From: Stigmatella aurantiaca DW4/3-1
Lineage (GTDB): Bacteria; Myxococcota; Myxococcia; Myxococcales; Myxococcaceae
NCBI RefSeq assembly: GCF_000165485.1
Contig: NC_014623.1
Span: 1,135,501 to 1,199,500, forward strand
Direction of reading: 5' to 3'
Length of the DNA: 64,000 nucleotides
The notes under the pieces are model-generated. The model was given only the letters and a program-made list of their open reading frames with translations, searched no databases and had not been told where the DNA came from. This document shows, piece after piece, positions 8,978-19,965 of the stretch. Position 1 is the first letter of the stretch, and each line of letters starts with the position of its first letter. The position numbers were made by a program, and so were the translations under genes.

Positions 8978-9157
8978 CGGTGGACCTCCAAGAAGAAAGA
9001 GGCAAGGCTCTTAACGCGTCTTCCGCCCCGTGTCTGGCTGCCTTCTCGCCCTCCTGGCGCCATCCAGGCCCTTGAATTCACCCTGGAACGGAAGGGGTTA
9101 TAAGGAAAAGGGATGGGTTCTTCCCCCGGCCTAGGCCCAGCCCGCCGCAAGGCTTGA

Positions 9158-10705
<1,548 letters not shown>

Positions 10706-10733
10706 GGCGTTTGCCTCGCCTGGAGGGGCTTTC

Positions 10734-11285
10734 ATGCGCCTCACCCTGTCTCTGGTGCTGTTGGGGGTCGCGCTCCCGGCGTTCGCCGCGGAGCGCACCA
10801 GCAAGGCCCGCGTGAGCGCCAACGGCGCCTTCAGCGTGCGGCTGGTGGAGGTGGCTCCTGGCCAGTGCCGGCTGGAGATGCTCCAGGAGAGCGGGGTGGT
10901 GTGGCAGTTCTCCGGGTGCATCGGCACGGTGAACGACCTGTACTTCGCCTCGAACGATGGGGAGCGCGTCTGGGTGCTCATGCCCCTGGTGGAAAAGGGC
11001 AAGCGCTCCTTGGTGGAGAAGCAGGGCCGCCGGAAGGTGCGCGTGCCGGCCTGGGCCAACGCGCCGGTGGCGGCGCTGTACGGCCGCACGGGCGAGAAGC
11101 TGAAGGAGATGCGGCTGCCGGAGTTGATGGCCCCCAAGCAGTGGGGGGAAGTGCGGCAGTTGCAAGGCCACTTCAAGTGGCTGGAAGGGACGCTGGGCAT
11201 CCCGGGCACGGGCCCGCGCCTGACGGACGACGAGAAGGTGGAGTTCGAGCCGGTGGCGAGCAAGACCCAGCGGCTCTCATTCTGA
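10734..11285 (+). CDS. Secreted protein of unknown function inside the atp cluster
   Basis: The protein has 183 residues from ATG 10734 (GGAGGGG seven bases upstream). A Sec signal peptide is clear (MRLTLSLVLLGVALPAFA, cut before AERTS). The mature part is beta-rich with two Cys (GQCRLEM, SGCIG) and no catalytic motif that I recognise. It lies between atpD and atpC on the same strand with short gaps (28 and 24 bases), so it is likely cotranscribed with them, although an exported protein has no known part in F1. Family unknown. Confidence 0.82.
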   Translation: MRLTLSLVLLGVALPAFAAERTSKARVSANGAFSVRLVEVAPGQCRLEMLQESGVVWQFSGCIGTVNDLYFASNDGERVWVLMPLVEKGKRSLVEKQGRRKVRVPAWANAPVAALYGRTGEKLKEMRLPELMAPKQWGEVRQLQGHFKWLEGTLGIPGTGPRLTDDEKVEFEPVASKTQRLSF

Positions 11286-11309
11286 AGCAGCGCGGTACCC
11301 GAGGAACTC

Positions 11310-11714
11310 ATGGCCAAGCTGACCGTGGAGATTGTCACCCCAGAGAAGCGCATCCTGTCCGTTCAGGCGGACGAGGCCATCGTCCCGGGAAGCCGCGGCC
11401 TCTTCGGCGTGCGCCCCGGCCACGCGCCCTTCCTGTCGCTGGTGGAGCCCGGGGCGCTGACCCTGATCGACGCTGGCCGGCGCGAGAGCTTCTTCATCGC
11501 CGGCGGCTTCGTCGAGGTGGGCAACGACAAGGTGCTGGTGCTGGCCGATGGCGCCGAGCCGGTGGGCGGCATCGACGTGGAGGCGGCCCGCAAGCGCCTG
11601 GCGGAGGCACAGGAGCGCCTCAAGGGCTTGTCCTCCGAGGATGCCCGGTATCAGCTGGAGCAGGCCGCGGTGCGCCGCGAGACGGCGCGCATGAACGTCG
11701 CGGGCTCGCGCTAG
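11310..11714 (+). CDS. atpC: ATP synthase F1 subunit epsilon
   Basis: This 134-residue rotor subunit can inhibit ATP hydrolysis. The N-terminal beta-sandwich is conserved (VTPEKRILSVQADEAIVPG, LFGVRPGHAPFLSL) and the C-terminal two-helix hairpin is present (DVEAARKRLAEAQERLKG). It starts 24 bases after the secreted-protein gene. The following 230 bases up to the ADP-ribosylglycohydrolase-like gene show no gene. Confidence 0.96.
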   Translation: MAKLTVEIVTPEKRILSVQADEAIVPGSRGLFGVRPGHAPFLSLVEPGALTLIDAGRRESFFIAGGFVEVGNDKVLVLADGAEPVGGIDVEAARKRLAEAQERLKGLSSEDARYQLEQAAVRRETARMNVAGSR

Positions 11715-11946
11715 TCCTCCTAGGGGCCGCGGCTCGCGAGCGGTGGTGAATCGGGGGCGCGACAGCGACACGTAGCTGGGTGTGAGGCTTGCCCCGCGGC
11801 CTCGGAGTACGGTACCAAACCCGACCTCCATTGCCTCGCGGCGTTGATGCGGGGACGGCCCCTGAAGAGGATGCGGATGCTCGACGCTGGCGTGCTGCTC
11901 GATTCGGCTGGTCCTCTGCTGAGCCTCGGTTAATCTCGCGCTTCCG

Positions 11947-12972
11947 ATGCCGCTGACTCCCTCCGAGCGCCAGGACAGGTTCCACGCGGCGTTCCTGGGG
12001 CTCGCCATCGGGGATGCCCTGGGGTTTCCCCTGCGGGGTGTTCCCCCGGCAAGCCTCACGCGGCTCACCCATTTGGCGGATGACTTCGCCCCGCGCCCGC
12101 GCGGCCGGTTCGCCAAGGGGCAGTTCTCCGACGACACGCAATTGCTCCTGGCCGCCAGCGAGAGCGTCATCCGCGAGGGCAAGGTGGATGGGCGCAGCGC
12201 CGCGGCGCACTTCGCGTGGCTGTGGCAGGAGGGCGTCATCCTCCAGCCGCCCAAGGGGCTCTCCGAGGCGCTCCAGCGGCTGGCCGGGGGCGCGCCGTGG
12301 ATGAGTGCCGGGGCGCCCCTGGGCCTCAAGTGCCCCTCGGTGCTCAGCCGGGCCATGGTGGTGGGCCTCTTCGAAGGCCGCCGCGCGCGCCTGCCCCACG
12401 ACGCGGGCGTGCTCTCGGTGGTGACGCACAAGGACCCCACGTGTGCCGCCGCGGCCGCCGCGTTCGCTCAGGCGGTGGCGTTGGGCATGGAGGAGGAGGC
12501 GCTCACGGCGGCGGCCTTCTGCGAGTCCCTGGCGCTGGCGGCGGCGGTGCATGACAAGACGCTCGCGGAGGAACTGCGGCACCTGCCCCGGCTGCTCACG
12601 TGGGATGTCTCCCGCGCGCTGGGGGCGCTGCGCAAGGTGGGCGTGCCGCGCTCGGAGCTCGCCGGGGTGGATGGGCTGCCACCGCACGTGGTGCCCGTGC
12701 TGCTGACCTCGCTGTACGCGACGTTGAAGATGCCGCACGACTTTCGCGAGGCGGTGGCGCTGGTGCTGCGCTGCGGCGGCGAGGTGGACGTGGCCGCGGC
12801 GGTGACGGGCGCGCTGCTCGGGGCCCACCTGGGCACGCGGGCCCTGCCGGCGCGGCTGCGCAAGCAGGTGCTGTATGGCGAGAACCTGCTGGACACGGCG
12901 GACCGGCTCTTCCAGGCCCGCCAGGTGCGCGAGACGCTCGTCACCGCACTCGCCCTGCACCGCCGGCGCTGA
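11947..12972 (+). CDS. ADP-ribosylglycohydrolase (DraG/ARH)-like protein with altered metal motif
   Basis: The 341-residue protein has the all-helical ADP-ribosylglycohydrolase fold: GLAIGDALGFPLRG near residue 18 and the first metal site FSDDTQLLL near residue 60. The C-terminal metal motif, normally GGDxDT, reads GGEVDVAAAVTGALLGAHLG here, so the first Asp is Glu and the Thr is Val. The family removes ADP-ribose from proteins or small molecules with a di-magnesium centre. The changes may weaken or redirect the activity. No ribosome binding site is visible before ATG 11947. It appears to be transcribed alone. Confidence 0.85.
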   Translation: MPLTPSERQDRFHAAFLGLAIGDALGFPLRGVPPASLTRLTHLADDFAPRPRGRFAKGQFSDDTQLLLAASESVIREGKVDGRSAAAHFAWLWQEGVILQPPKGLSEALQRLAGGAPWMSAGAPLGLKCPSVLSRAMVVGLFEGRRARLPHDAGVLSVVTHKDPTCAAAAAAFAQAVALGMEEEALTAAAFCESLALAAAVHDKTLAEELRHLPRLLTWDVSRALGALRKVGVPRSELAGVDGLPPHVVPVLLTSLYATLKMPHDFREAVALVLRCGGEVDVAAAVTGALLGAHLGTRALPARLRKQVLYGENLLDTADRLFQARQVRETLVTALALHRRR

Positions 12973-12990
12973 GCTTGGCTGCTCTCCGCG

Positions 12991-13008
12991 CGCCCTGCAG
13001 GCAGGGCG
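12991..13008 (+). terminator. GC-rich hairpin after the ADP-ribosylglycohydrolase-like gene
   Basis: CGCCCTGC and GCAGGGCG flank two bases (in RNA the loop would open to about four or six). It begins 18 bases after the stop at 12972. No T-run follows, so it is a pausing or 3'-end hairpin rather than a classic intrinsic terminator. Confidence 0.35.
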
Positions 13009-13145
13009 AGGAGGCAGGCAGCCCACCGATCGAAGTTTGGGCGGACTTCTCCCTACACAAGTTCCTCCCCACCTTCCATCCAGGGCGGGGCCCCTGGCGC
13101 GGCGGGACGCGGAGGGGGCTCCTGTGAAGTACGGGAGGCGGAGAC

Positions 13146-13550
13146 GTGGACCTCGAATCGGAACGCCTGGAGCGAAGCCAACTGGAGAGCCTGACCACCG
13201 CCGAACTCATCCGGCACGCCTTCGCGGAAGCAAGGCTGCTGGTGAAGGCGGAGGTCCTGCATGCCAAGAAGGAGCTGCGTGAGGAAGTGAAGGCCGCGCG
13301 AACTGGCGGCATTCTGCTGGGAGCCGCCTTGGTCTTGGCGCTCTGTGGGCTGGCGGCCCTCTTCGTCGCGCTGGGGCTGGTGTTGCCCGTGGCCTCCGCG
13401 CTGGGCGTGCTGCTGGTGGGGGTGGTCATCCTTCTGCTGGCCGGCGGGCTGGCCTGGATGGGCAAGAAGAAGCTGCCCACGAAGCCCCTGAACCACACCC
13501 AGGAGCGCCTCAAGGCGGACTTCGACATGGCGCGGGAGACACTTCAATGA
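13146..13550 (+). CDS. Holin-X-like (DUF1469) membrane protein
   Basis: The protein has 134 residues from GTG 13146, with GGGAGG seven bases upstream. Two adjacent membrane helices (~residues 58-105) follow an amphipathic N-terminal helix (LIRHAFAEARLLVKAEVLHAKKEL), the layout of the putative phage-holin/DUF1469 family found widely in bacterial chromosomes with YqjD/DUF3618 partners. No phage genes are near, so this is an envelope-stress type protein and not a lysis gene. Its last codons overlap the next gene (ATGA), which indicates translational coupling. Confidence 0.8.
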   Translation: MDLESERLERSQLESLTTAELIRHAFAEARLLVKAEVLHAKKELREEVKAARTGGILLGAALVLALCGLAALFVALGLVLPVASALGVLLVGVVILLLAGGLAWMGKKKLPTKPLNHTQERLKADFDMARETLQ

Positions 13551-14029
13551 ACGAGCGTGATTCGCTGGTGACGAAGGACGAGCGGACGCACGTCCTGTCC
13601 AGCCAGAGCGCGCGGGAGCAGGTGGAGCACACCGCCGATCGCATCCGCGACGAACTGCTGCTGACCCTGGGAGAGCTGGAGCGGCGGCGGGAGCGCGTGA
13701 TGGACGTGCGCTACCAGGCCTCGCAACACCAGGGCCTCCTCATCGGCATGGGCATCGCCGCCGTCACGCTGGTGGGGGTGGGGGTGGGCATTGGCGTGTG
13801 GCGCGCGCGCCACCGGGACCAGCTCCTGGCGAGGAAGCGGCGGATGGCCCTTCAGCGCGCGTGGCATCACCCGGACCGGCTGGCCACCCGCACCGAGCAC
13901 AGCCCCTTGAGCGTGGAGCTGGGGCGCAAGCTCGTCGTCATCTTTGGTTCGGCCCTGGCCACCGCGGTGGCCAAGAACGCCGTCCAAGGGCTGGTGCCCT
14001 CCCGCGGCGCCGCGCCCGCCAAGAAGTGA
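13547..14029 (+). CDS. DUF3618-like membrane-anchored protein
   Basis: This 160-residue protein overlaps the holin-X-like gene by four bases. The N-terminal part SAREQVEHTADRIRDELLLTLGELERRR resembles DUF3618 (cited core: HTADRIRDELLLTLGEL). One membrane helix follows (~residues 64-84, rich in Gly/Val), then a basic region. DUF3618, DUF1469 and DUF883 proteins are often encoded together and may associate with the membrane or ribosomes; function unproven. It ends six bases before the convergent pgi gene. Confidence 0.75.
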   Translation: MNERDSLVTKDERTHVLSSQSAREQVEHTADRIRDELLLTLGELERRRERVMDVRYQASQHQGLLIGMGIAAVTLVGVGVGIGVWRARHRDQLLARKRRMALQRAWHHPDRLATRTEHSPLSVELGRKLVVIFGSALATAVAKNAVQGLVPSRGAAPAKK

Positions 14030-14035
14030 GCCCGC

Positions 14036-15625
14036 TCAGGCCACCTGGTAGCGCGCATCGAAGGGCGTCGGGCCCTCGGTGCGCGACACCCCATGGTCCG
14101 GGTTGGCCGCCAGGTGCTCCAGCACCTGGAAGATCGTCTCCACCTCGTCCGGCGCGCTGATGGCGGTGGCCAGCTCCTCCGCCGTTTTTCCCTGGCCCCG
14201 CTTGCCGCGCAGGTGGGAGAGCACCTTGCGTTGCAGTTCCAGCACGGCCCCGGCGGCCTTCTTGCCCGCCTCGACGCCAGGCTGGTGGTAGGCGTTGATG
14301 TGGACGAGCTGGGCGTACAGACCCACCGCGCGCTCATAGAGGGCGATGAGGGCTCCCAGCGTGCGCGGGCTCACCTCCGGCACGGTGAGCAGAATGGACT
14401 CGCGGTCCTTCTCGTAGAGCGCCCGGCGCGTGCCCAGCAGGAAGCCCACCAGGTAGTCCCCGCTGGTGGCATCCTCCTCCACGTCCTGGGAGGGGCCCTC
14501 CCGGTCCTTGAGCACCTCCACGAAGGTGACGAAGAAGTTGTGCACCCCCTCGCGCAACTGCTGCACGTAGGCGTGCTGGTCCGTGGAGCCCTTGTTCCCG
14601 TAGACGGCGATGCCCTGGTTGACCACCTTGCCGTCCAGCGACAGCTCCTTGCCCAGCGACTCCATGACGAGCTGCTGGAGGTACTTGGAGAGCAAAAGCA
14701 GCCGGTCCTTGTAGGGCAGGATGACCATGTCGTGGGTGCCCCGCCCGTTGCCGGCGTGGAACCACATCAGCGCGAGCAGCGCCGCGGGGTTCTGAGCCAG
14801 CTCCCGCTGCCGCGTCTGCCGGTCCATCTCCCGCGCGCCCGCCAGGAGCCCGTCCACGTCCAGCCCCTGGAGCCGCGCGGGCAGCAGGCCCACCGCGGAG
14901 AGCACGGAGGTGCGTCCGCCGACCCAGTCCCACATGGGGAAGGTGCGCAGCCAGCTGTTCTTCTTCGCGTACCGGTCCAGCTCGCTGTTGTCGCCCGTGA
15001 CGGCCACCGCGTGCGCGCTGAACTCGAGCCCGCGCGCCTTGTAGGCCCGCTCGGCCTCCAGCATGCCGTTGCGCGTCTCCTTGGTCCCGCCCGACTTGCT
15101 GATGACCAGGGTGAGCGTCTCCGCCAACTTGTCACCCATCTGGGCAAGCACCCGGTCCATGCCGTCCGGATCCGTGTTGTCGAAGAAGAACAGCTTCATC
15201 CGGTCCGACGGCCCGCCCAGCGCGTCCGCCACCAACTGGGGCCCCAGCGCCGAGCCGCCAATGCCGATGACCAGCAGCTGGGTGAAGCGCTCGGCCGTCT
15301 GCGGGACAATTCGCCCAGCGTGGATCTCCTCGGCGAACCAGTGCACGTCCGCCAGCGTGTCGCGGATGGCCCGGCCGATCCCCGCCTCGGGCGACAGCTC
15401 CGCGGCGCGCAGCCAGTAATGGCCCACCTGGCGCTTCTCGTCCGGGTTGGCGATGGCTCCCTTCTCCAGATCCTCCATCGCGTCGAATGCCGCCTTCAGC
15501 GGCTCGCGCATCCGGTCCAGGAAGGCCTCGGTGAACTTCATCCGCGAGATGTCGAGCGAGAAGCCCAAGGACGGGCTGACACACAGATAGCGCTTGTACC
15601 GCTCCCACAGCTCCCGCTGGCTCAT
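14036..15625 (-). CDS. pgi: Glucose-6-phosphate isomerase
   Basis: This 529-residue cytoplasmic enzyme interconverts glucose-6-phosphate and fructose-6-phosphate. I chose ATG 15625 because GGAGGA precedes it; the open frame extends five codons further. Family signatures are visible: [30 protein letters not shown] and the C-terminal [12 protein letters not shown]. Its length is close to the shorter bacterial PGI forms. It stands alone between convergent and co-directional neighbours, so it appears to be an ordinary housekeeping gene. Confidence 0.95.
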   Translation of the reverse strand: MSQRELWERYKRYLCVSPSLGFSLDISRMKFTEAFLDRMREPLKAAFDAMEDLEKGAIANPDEKRQVGHYWLRAAELSPEAGIGRAIRDTLADVHWFAEEIHAGRIVPQTAERFTQLLVIGIGGSALGPQLVADALGGPSDRMKLFFFDNTDPDGMDRVLAQMGDKLAETLTLVISKSGGTKETRNGMLEAERAYKARGLEFSAHAVAVTGDNSELDRYAKKNSWLRTFPMWDWVGGRTSVLSAVGLLPARLQGLDVDGLLAGAREMDRQTRQRELAQNPAALLALMWFHAGNGRGTHDMVILPYKDRLLLLSKYLQQLVMESLGKELSLDGKVVNQGIAVYGNKGSTDQHAYVQQLREGVHNFFVTFVEVLKDREGPSQDVEEDATSGDYLVGFLLGTRRALYEKDRESILLTVPEVSPRTLGALIALYERAVGLYAQLVHINAYHQPGVEAGKKAAGAVLELQRKVLSHLRGKRGQGKTAEELATAISAPDEVETIFQVLEHLAANPDHGVSRTEGPTPFDARYQVA

Positions 15626-15763
15626 CGTTCCTCCGCACACCGAGTATCCCGCTGTCCTAGCGCTTCGCCCCCAACGGGAAAAGCCGCCTGACGCGTTCCT
15701 TGCGCGAAGGTAGGGACTAGGCCGACATGGACCTTCCCTGGGAGGGGGACCGAACCCCGGATT

Positions 15764-16648
<885 letters not shown>

Positions 16649-16659
16649 GGGAGACCTCT

Positions 16660-17310
16660 CTAGGACTGGGCGCGGGCCTGCCGCCGATGCCGGGTGAAGC
16701 TGCGGTGGACGAAGCGGATGAGCACCTGCCGCATCCGCCGCAGGGCGGGGTGGTGGGGCCGGGCCACGCGCGCGATGGCGCCCCCTTGCACCGCGTCGAT
16801 GATCAGCTCGACGACGGCCTCGAAGTCCGGGTGCTCGGCTGCCTCGGGGAACAGCCCGCGCGCCACGCGCACGAGGTTGTTGCGGTGAGGCCCCTCCACG
16901 GTGGCCAGCGCCGCCTGGAGCTCGGGCTCCGTGCGCGCCGCCACGTACAGCTCGACGGCGGCGAGCATCTCCGGGCGCTCGAAGACGGCCCACAACATCT
17001 CCACCGCGGCGCCGATGCGGTCCCGTCCGCCCGGCAGACCCCCGTAGCCGGCGAGATAGTCCTGGATGAGCCTGGGAAAGAGGTGCTCGACGGCGGCCAC
17101 CAGCAGCTCCGCCTTGGTCTCGAAGTGGGTGAAGATCGCGCCCTGGGAAACCCCGGCCCGCCGGGCGACCTCGACCGTGGTGAGCCGCGCGTAGCCCTGC
17201 TCGACCAGCACCCCGATGGTCGCGTCCAGCAACCTCCGGCGCGTCTCTTCCCGCCGCTCCTGTTGGGTGCGGCGGGCGGTGGCTTCCGGAGATGCCTTTC
17301 GCGGGGGCAT
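16660..17310 (-). CDS. TetR-family repressor
   Basis: The protein has 216 residues. The N-terminal helix-turn-helix is typical of TetR (RLLDATIGVLVEQGYARLT then VARRAGVSQGAIFTHF, residues ~25-70), and the C-terminal helical domain should bind a hydrophobic effector. It is the first gene of a two-gene unit with the fatty acid hydroxylase. A perfect inverted repeat lies 28 bases upstream of its start and is probably its operator, so it should repress itself and the hydroxylase. Confidence 0.93.
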   Translation of the reverse strand: MPPRKASPEATARRTQQERREETRRRLLDATIGVLVEQGYARLTTVEVARRAGVSQGAIFTHFETKAELLVAAVEHLFPRLIQDYLAGYGGLPGGRDRIGAAVEMLWAVFERPEMLAAVELYVAARTEPELQAALATVEGPHRNNLVRVARGLFPEAAEHPDFEAVVELIIDAVQGGAIARVARPHHPALRRMRQVLIRFVHRSFTRHRRQARAQS

Positions 17311-17337
17311 GCCTGGATTGTAACGTCACATAAAAAA

Positions 17338-17351
17338 AGTGACCAGTCACT
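17338..17351. promoter_or_regulatory. Probable TetR operator AGTGAC-CA-GTCACT
   Basis: AGTGAC and GTCACT form a perfect 6-bp inverted repeat with a two-base centre, in an AT-rich patch (seven A just before). It lies 28 bases upstream of the TetR start codon and about 160 bases upstream of the divergent M23 peptidase gene. GTGAC/GTCAC palindromes of this size are common TetR sites. Confidence 0.7.
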
Positions 17352-17510
17352 ATATGCAGAGGTGCCTGGGGCGGCCCGAGCGGCTTGGCGCATTGCGGCA
17401 TGGGAGCGGACAAGGGCTGGGGCCGAGCGGCGGTAGACCGGCCTGGCGCGAGCGGAAAATGCATTTGGAATAGGCTTCGCACTTCCCTCCGTTGAGAGGC
17501 AGCCCTACAC

Positions 17511-18284
17511 ATGATCCTTTCAACCCTCCTGGTCCTTGCGTCCGTTCCAGCGGTTTCCCCCAACACCCTCTCGGAGGTTCCGGAAGTCGGTGTCCCGTTC
17601 GCCTGTGGGCGTATCCACACGGTGAGCCAGGGGCACGACACGGGCAGCCACAAGTCCAACGACACCTATGCCTGGGACTTCCGCATGTCCGAGGGCACCC
17701 CCATCGTCGCCGCCAAGGATGGCGTGGTGCGCATGGCGCGCGGGGACAGCACGGAAGGGGGATGTGATGAGAAGTACGCTCCCCAGGCCAATTACGTCGT
17801 CATCTCCCACGTGGATGGACTGGAGACGCAGTACCTCCACTTCAGCGCGGTGGTGGTGAAGCCCGGCGAGCAGGTGAAGCAGGGTCAGCTCATCGGGTTC
17901 TCGGGGGCGACGGGCTGGTCGTGCGGCCCGCACCTGCACTTCAAGGTGGCGCGCCAGACGGGGCGGGGGTGGAACAACCCCTCCATTCCCGCGCGGATTG
18001 TGGGCTACGGAGATCCGGTGCGTGACACGCGCGTGGCCGCGCCGCTGTGCCGCGATTCGCGCGACAGCATGGTGGCCGCTCAGGACCGGTCCCGAGCGGG
18101 CGAGGCGGTCGTCGCGCTCTCACCCTCGGAGGAGGCGCAGCAGTCCACGAGCAGCCTCCCGCCCGGGGCGAAGGCTGTCCTCGACAGCCTCTCCGAGGCG
18201 CCCGCTCAGGGTGGCGAGGGTCTGCGTAAACCGGTCCTTCCCCGCCCGGTGAGCGGCACGGCCAGCGCCCGTGAGACTCGCTGA
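17511..18284 (+). CDS. Secreted M23-family (LytM) metallopeptidase
   Basis: The protein has 257 residues with a short Sec signal (MILSTLLVLASVPAVS). The LytM zinc site is visible as NDTYAWDF (Asp ligand) and GPHLHF (His ligands); TPIVAAKDGVV and VKQGQLIGFSGATG are typical strand motifs. These enzymes cut peptidoglycan crosslinks in the periplasm. The C-terminal ~80 residues have no clear domain. The 3' end overlaps the convergent GTPase gene by 165 bases, which is unusually long. Confidence 0.88.
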   Translation: MILSTLLVLASVPAVSPNTLSEVPEVGVPFACGRIHTVSQGHDTGSHKSNDTYAWDFRMSEGTPIVAAKDGVVRMARGDSTEGGCDEKYAPQANYVVISHVDGLETQYLHFSAVVVKPGEQVKQGQLIGFSGATGWSCGPHLHFKVARQTGRGWNNPSIPARIVGYGDPVRDTRVAAPLCRDSRDSMVAAQDRSRAGEAVVALSPSEEAQQSTSSLPPGAKAVLDSLSEAPAQGGEGLRKPVLPRPVSGTASARETR

Positions 18285-19823
18285 GGCCAGCAGCGCCCCG
18301 GCCCCCGCGAGCAGGACGAAGAGCGCGCCCGCGTTGAGGAAGTAGTCCCCGCCCAGCAGGGGACCCTCCACATAGGCGCGCACCACGCGGTACCCCACGT
18401 GGCCCAGCAGGGCGAACAGGGGCAGGTTGATGAGCGGCAGCACTCCCCAGCGTGCCACGCGCCACCAGCCCGCGACAGCTTCGGCGATCGCGGTGGTGAC
18501 GGTGTAGCGCCAGGTCTGGGCGCGCACCGCTTGCAGTTCCGCCAGCAGCGCCGGTGCATCGGGGAGCCCGAGCCTGCCGGGGTCCAGCCCGCTCGCGTGC
18601 GAGACGGCGCGGGCCTCGGTGAGCGCGGCGCGCGCGGCGGCCTCCACCGTGAGGTCATCCTCGAAGGGCTCCACCACCCGCGTCTCCGCGGCCCGGGCCC
18701 GGGTCTTGTCCCGCACGGCGTCCAGCGCGGTGGAGGCGGCCGCCACCGCCAGCCCCACGGGCAGGCTCTGCCGGGCGAACAGCGCCGCCGCGCCCATGCC
18801 GCCCGTTCCCCAGGGGGACAGGCGCAGGCCCCAGGCGGCCGGGCCCCAGAAGCGGCTCGCGGCTTGATGCCGTACTTCGGCGGCGAGGTGCCCCTGGGCC
18901 AGGGTCAGACGCGTGTCGAAGTCCTTGCTCAGCCCTTCGCTGGCGCGGCCCAGCCCCGCCTCCAGGGCGGCGCGCGTGCGAGACAGCAGCGCTTCGGTCT
19001 CCTGGAGCGCGGCGTCCACGCGGGTGGCCACCTCCTCCAAGGCGCCGAGCGCGTTGCTGCGGCGCACGCGGGAGGCCACCGCCTGGGAGGCCAGCTCCCG
19101 GAGGTGAAAGAGGAAGGCGCCGAACTCGCCCGAGACATCCTTCCCGTCGCGGGCCGCCCGGGCGCTGATGGCGAAGGCGGGGACCTGCTCCTGCGCCAGG
19201 CCGAACTGCTCGGAGGCGAGCCGGCGCGCCTGGGCCTTGAGCGTCTCCCGTGAGTCCGGGGACAGCTCGTCCGCGAAGTTGACGAGCAGGACGAGCGCCC
19301 GGCGCTGGGCAAACCCGGCGAGGAACTCCACCTGGGTGGCCTCGGCCACGCTCCCCCGGTGCATCACCACGAGGGCCACGTCCGCCAGCTCCAGCGCGGC
19401 GCGGGCCACCTCGCGATGGGCGGTGGCCACGCTGTTGAGGTCCGGCGTATCGATGAAGATCTGGCCTGACCAGAGGCCGTGAGCACCGGCCGCATAGCGC
19501 ACGACGGCGAGGCCCGCGCGCTCCAGCGCCCCCAGGTCCGCGTCCGAGGGGGCGAAGACGGTGGCGGTGGTGCTGGTGGGGCGGTTCTCGCCCTCGCGGG
19601 ACAGAGACTGTCCGGCCAGGGCATTGAGCAGGGTGGACTTGCCGGCGCCCGTGGCCCCCACGAGGGCGACGGTGAGGGGCGCGTCCTTGCGGGAGAGCCC
19701 CCGGGCATAGTCTTCCCGCAGCCGCTCCAGGCGTGCGGCGTGCGGCGCGAGCGCCGGCAGGGTCAGGGCGCTGGTGAGCAGGCGGTGAAGGGCTTCCGGA
19801 TCGGGCAGGTTCGTCGCGTCCAC
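18120..19823 (-). CDS. Dynamin-like GTPase with C-terminal membrane segments
   Basis: The protein has 567 residues from GTG 19823 (GGGGAGG 12 bases upstream); another GTG at 19910 would add 29 residues. The GTPase core has a P-loop GATGAGKST, a switch region RPTSTTATVF, the G3 motif DTPDLNS and a likely G4 at LVNFADE (NxxD-like). A long helical part (~residues 240-370) and two or three hydrophobic segments near the C-terminus suggest a membrane-remodelling or membrane-tethered GTPase. A second GTPase of related design lies at 41.5-43.3 kb. The final codons overlap the M23 gene. Confidence 0.88.
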   Translation of the reverse strand: MDATNLPDPEALHRLLTSALTLPALAPHAARLERLREDYARGLSRKDAPLTVALVGATGAGKSTLLNALAGQSLSREGENRPTSTTATVFAPSDADLGALERAGLAVVRYAAGAHGLWSGQIFIDTPDLNSVATAHREVARAALELADVALVVMHRGSVAEATQVEFLAGFAQRRALVLLVNFADELSPDSRETLKAQARRLASEQFGLAQEQVPAFAISARAARDGKDVSGEFGAFLFHLRELASQAVASRVRRSNALGALEEVATRVDAALQETEALLSRTRAALEAGLGRASEGLSKDFDTRLTLAQGHLAAEVRHQAASRFWGPAAWGLRLSPWGTGGMGAAALFARQSLPVGLAVAAASTALDAVRDKTRARAAETRVVEPFEDDLTVEAAARAALTEARAVSHASGLDPGRLGLPDAPALLAELQAVRAQTWRYTVTTAIAEAVAGWWRVARWGVLPLINLPLFALLGHVGYRVVRAYVEGPLLGGDYFLNAGALFVLLAGAGALLASASLTGAGRAAHRAGKDRFTQTLATLSGRLGEAVEDSLRPGREAARGLLRLLRG

Positions 19824-19965
19824 GTGGGGAGCGAGCCTCCCCGAGACGCGCACCCAAAGGCCAGCGCTGGATGCGGCGAGCTTCCGCCACCGTGCACTCT
19901 GGTGGCGCACGGCGACGTCCGATTCTGGCGAGCGGCCGGTGCCGGGATGCAGTTAATTGCAGCCC

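Noticed and set aside
13146-13550. Holin-like gene as sign of a prophage
   Set aside because: No endolysin, capsid, tail or integrase gene is near; the DUF1469 family is common on chromosomes.
15745-15758. tRNA-like T arm on the minus strand (GGGGTTCGGTCCCC)
   Set aside because: No D arm, anticodon arm or acceptor stem can be built around it, and it adjoins the hydroxylase gene end. Possibly a chance hairpin.
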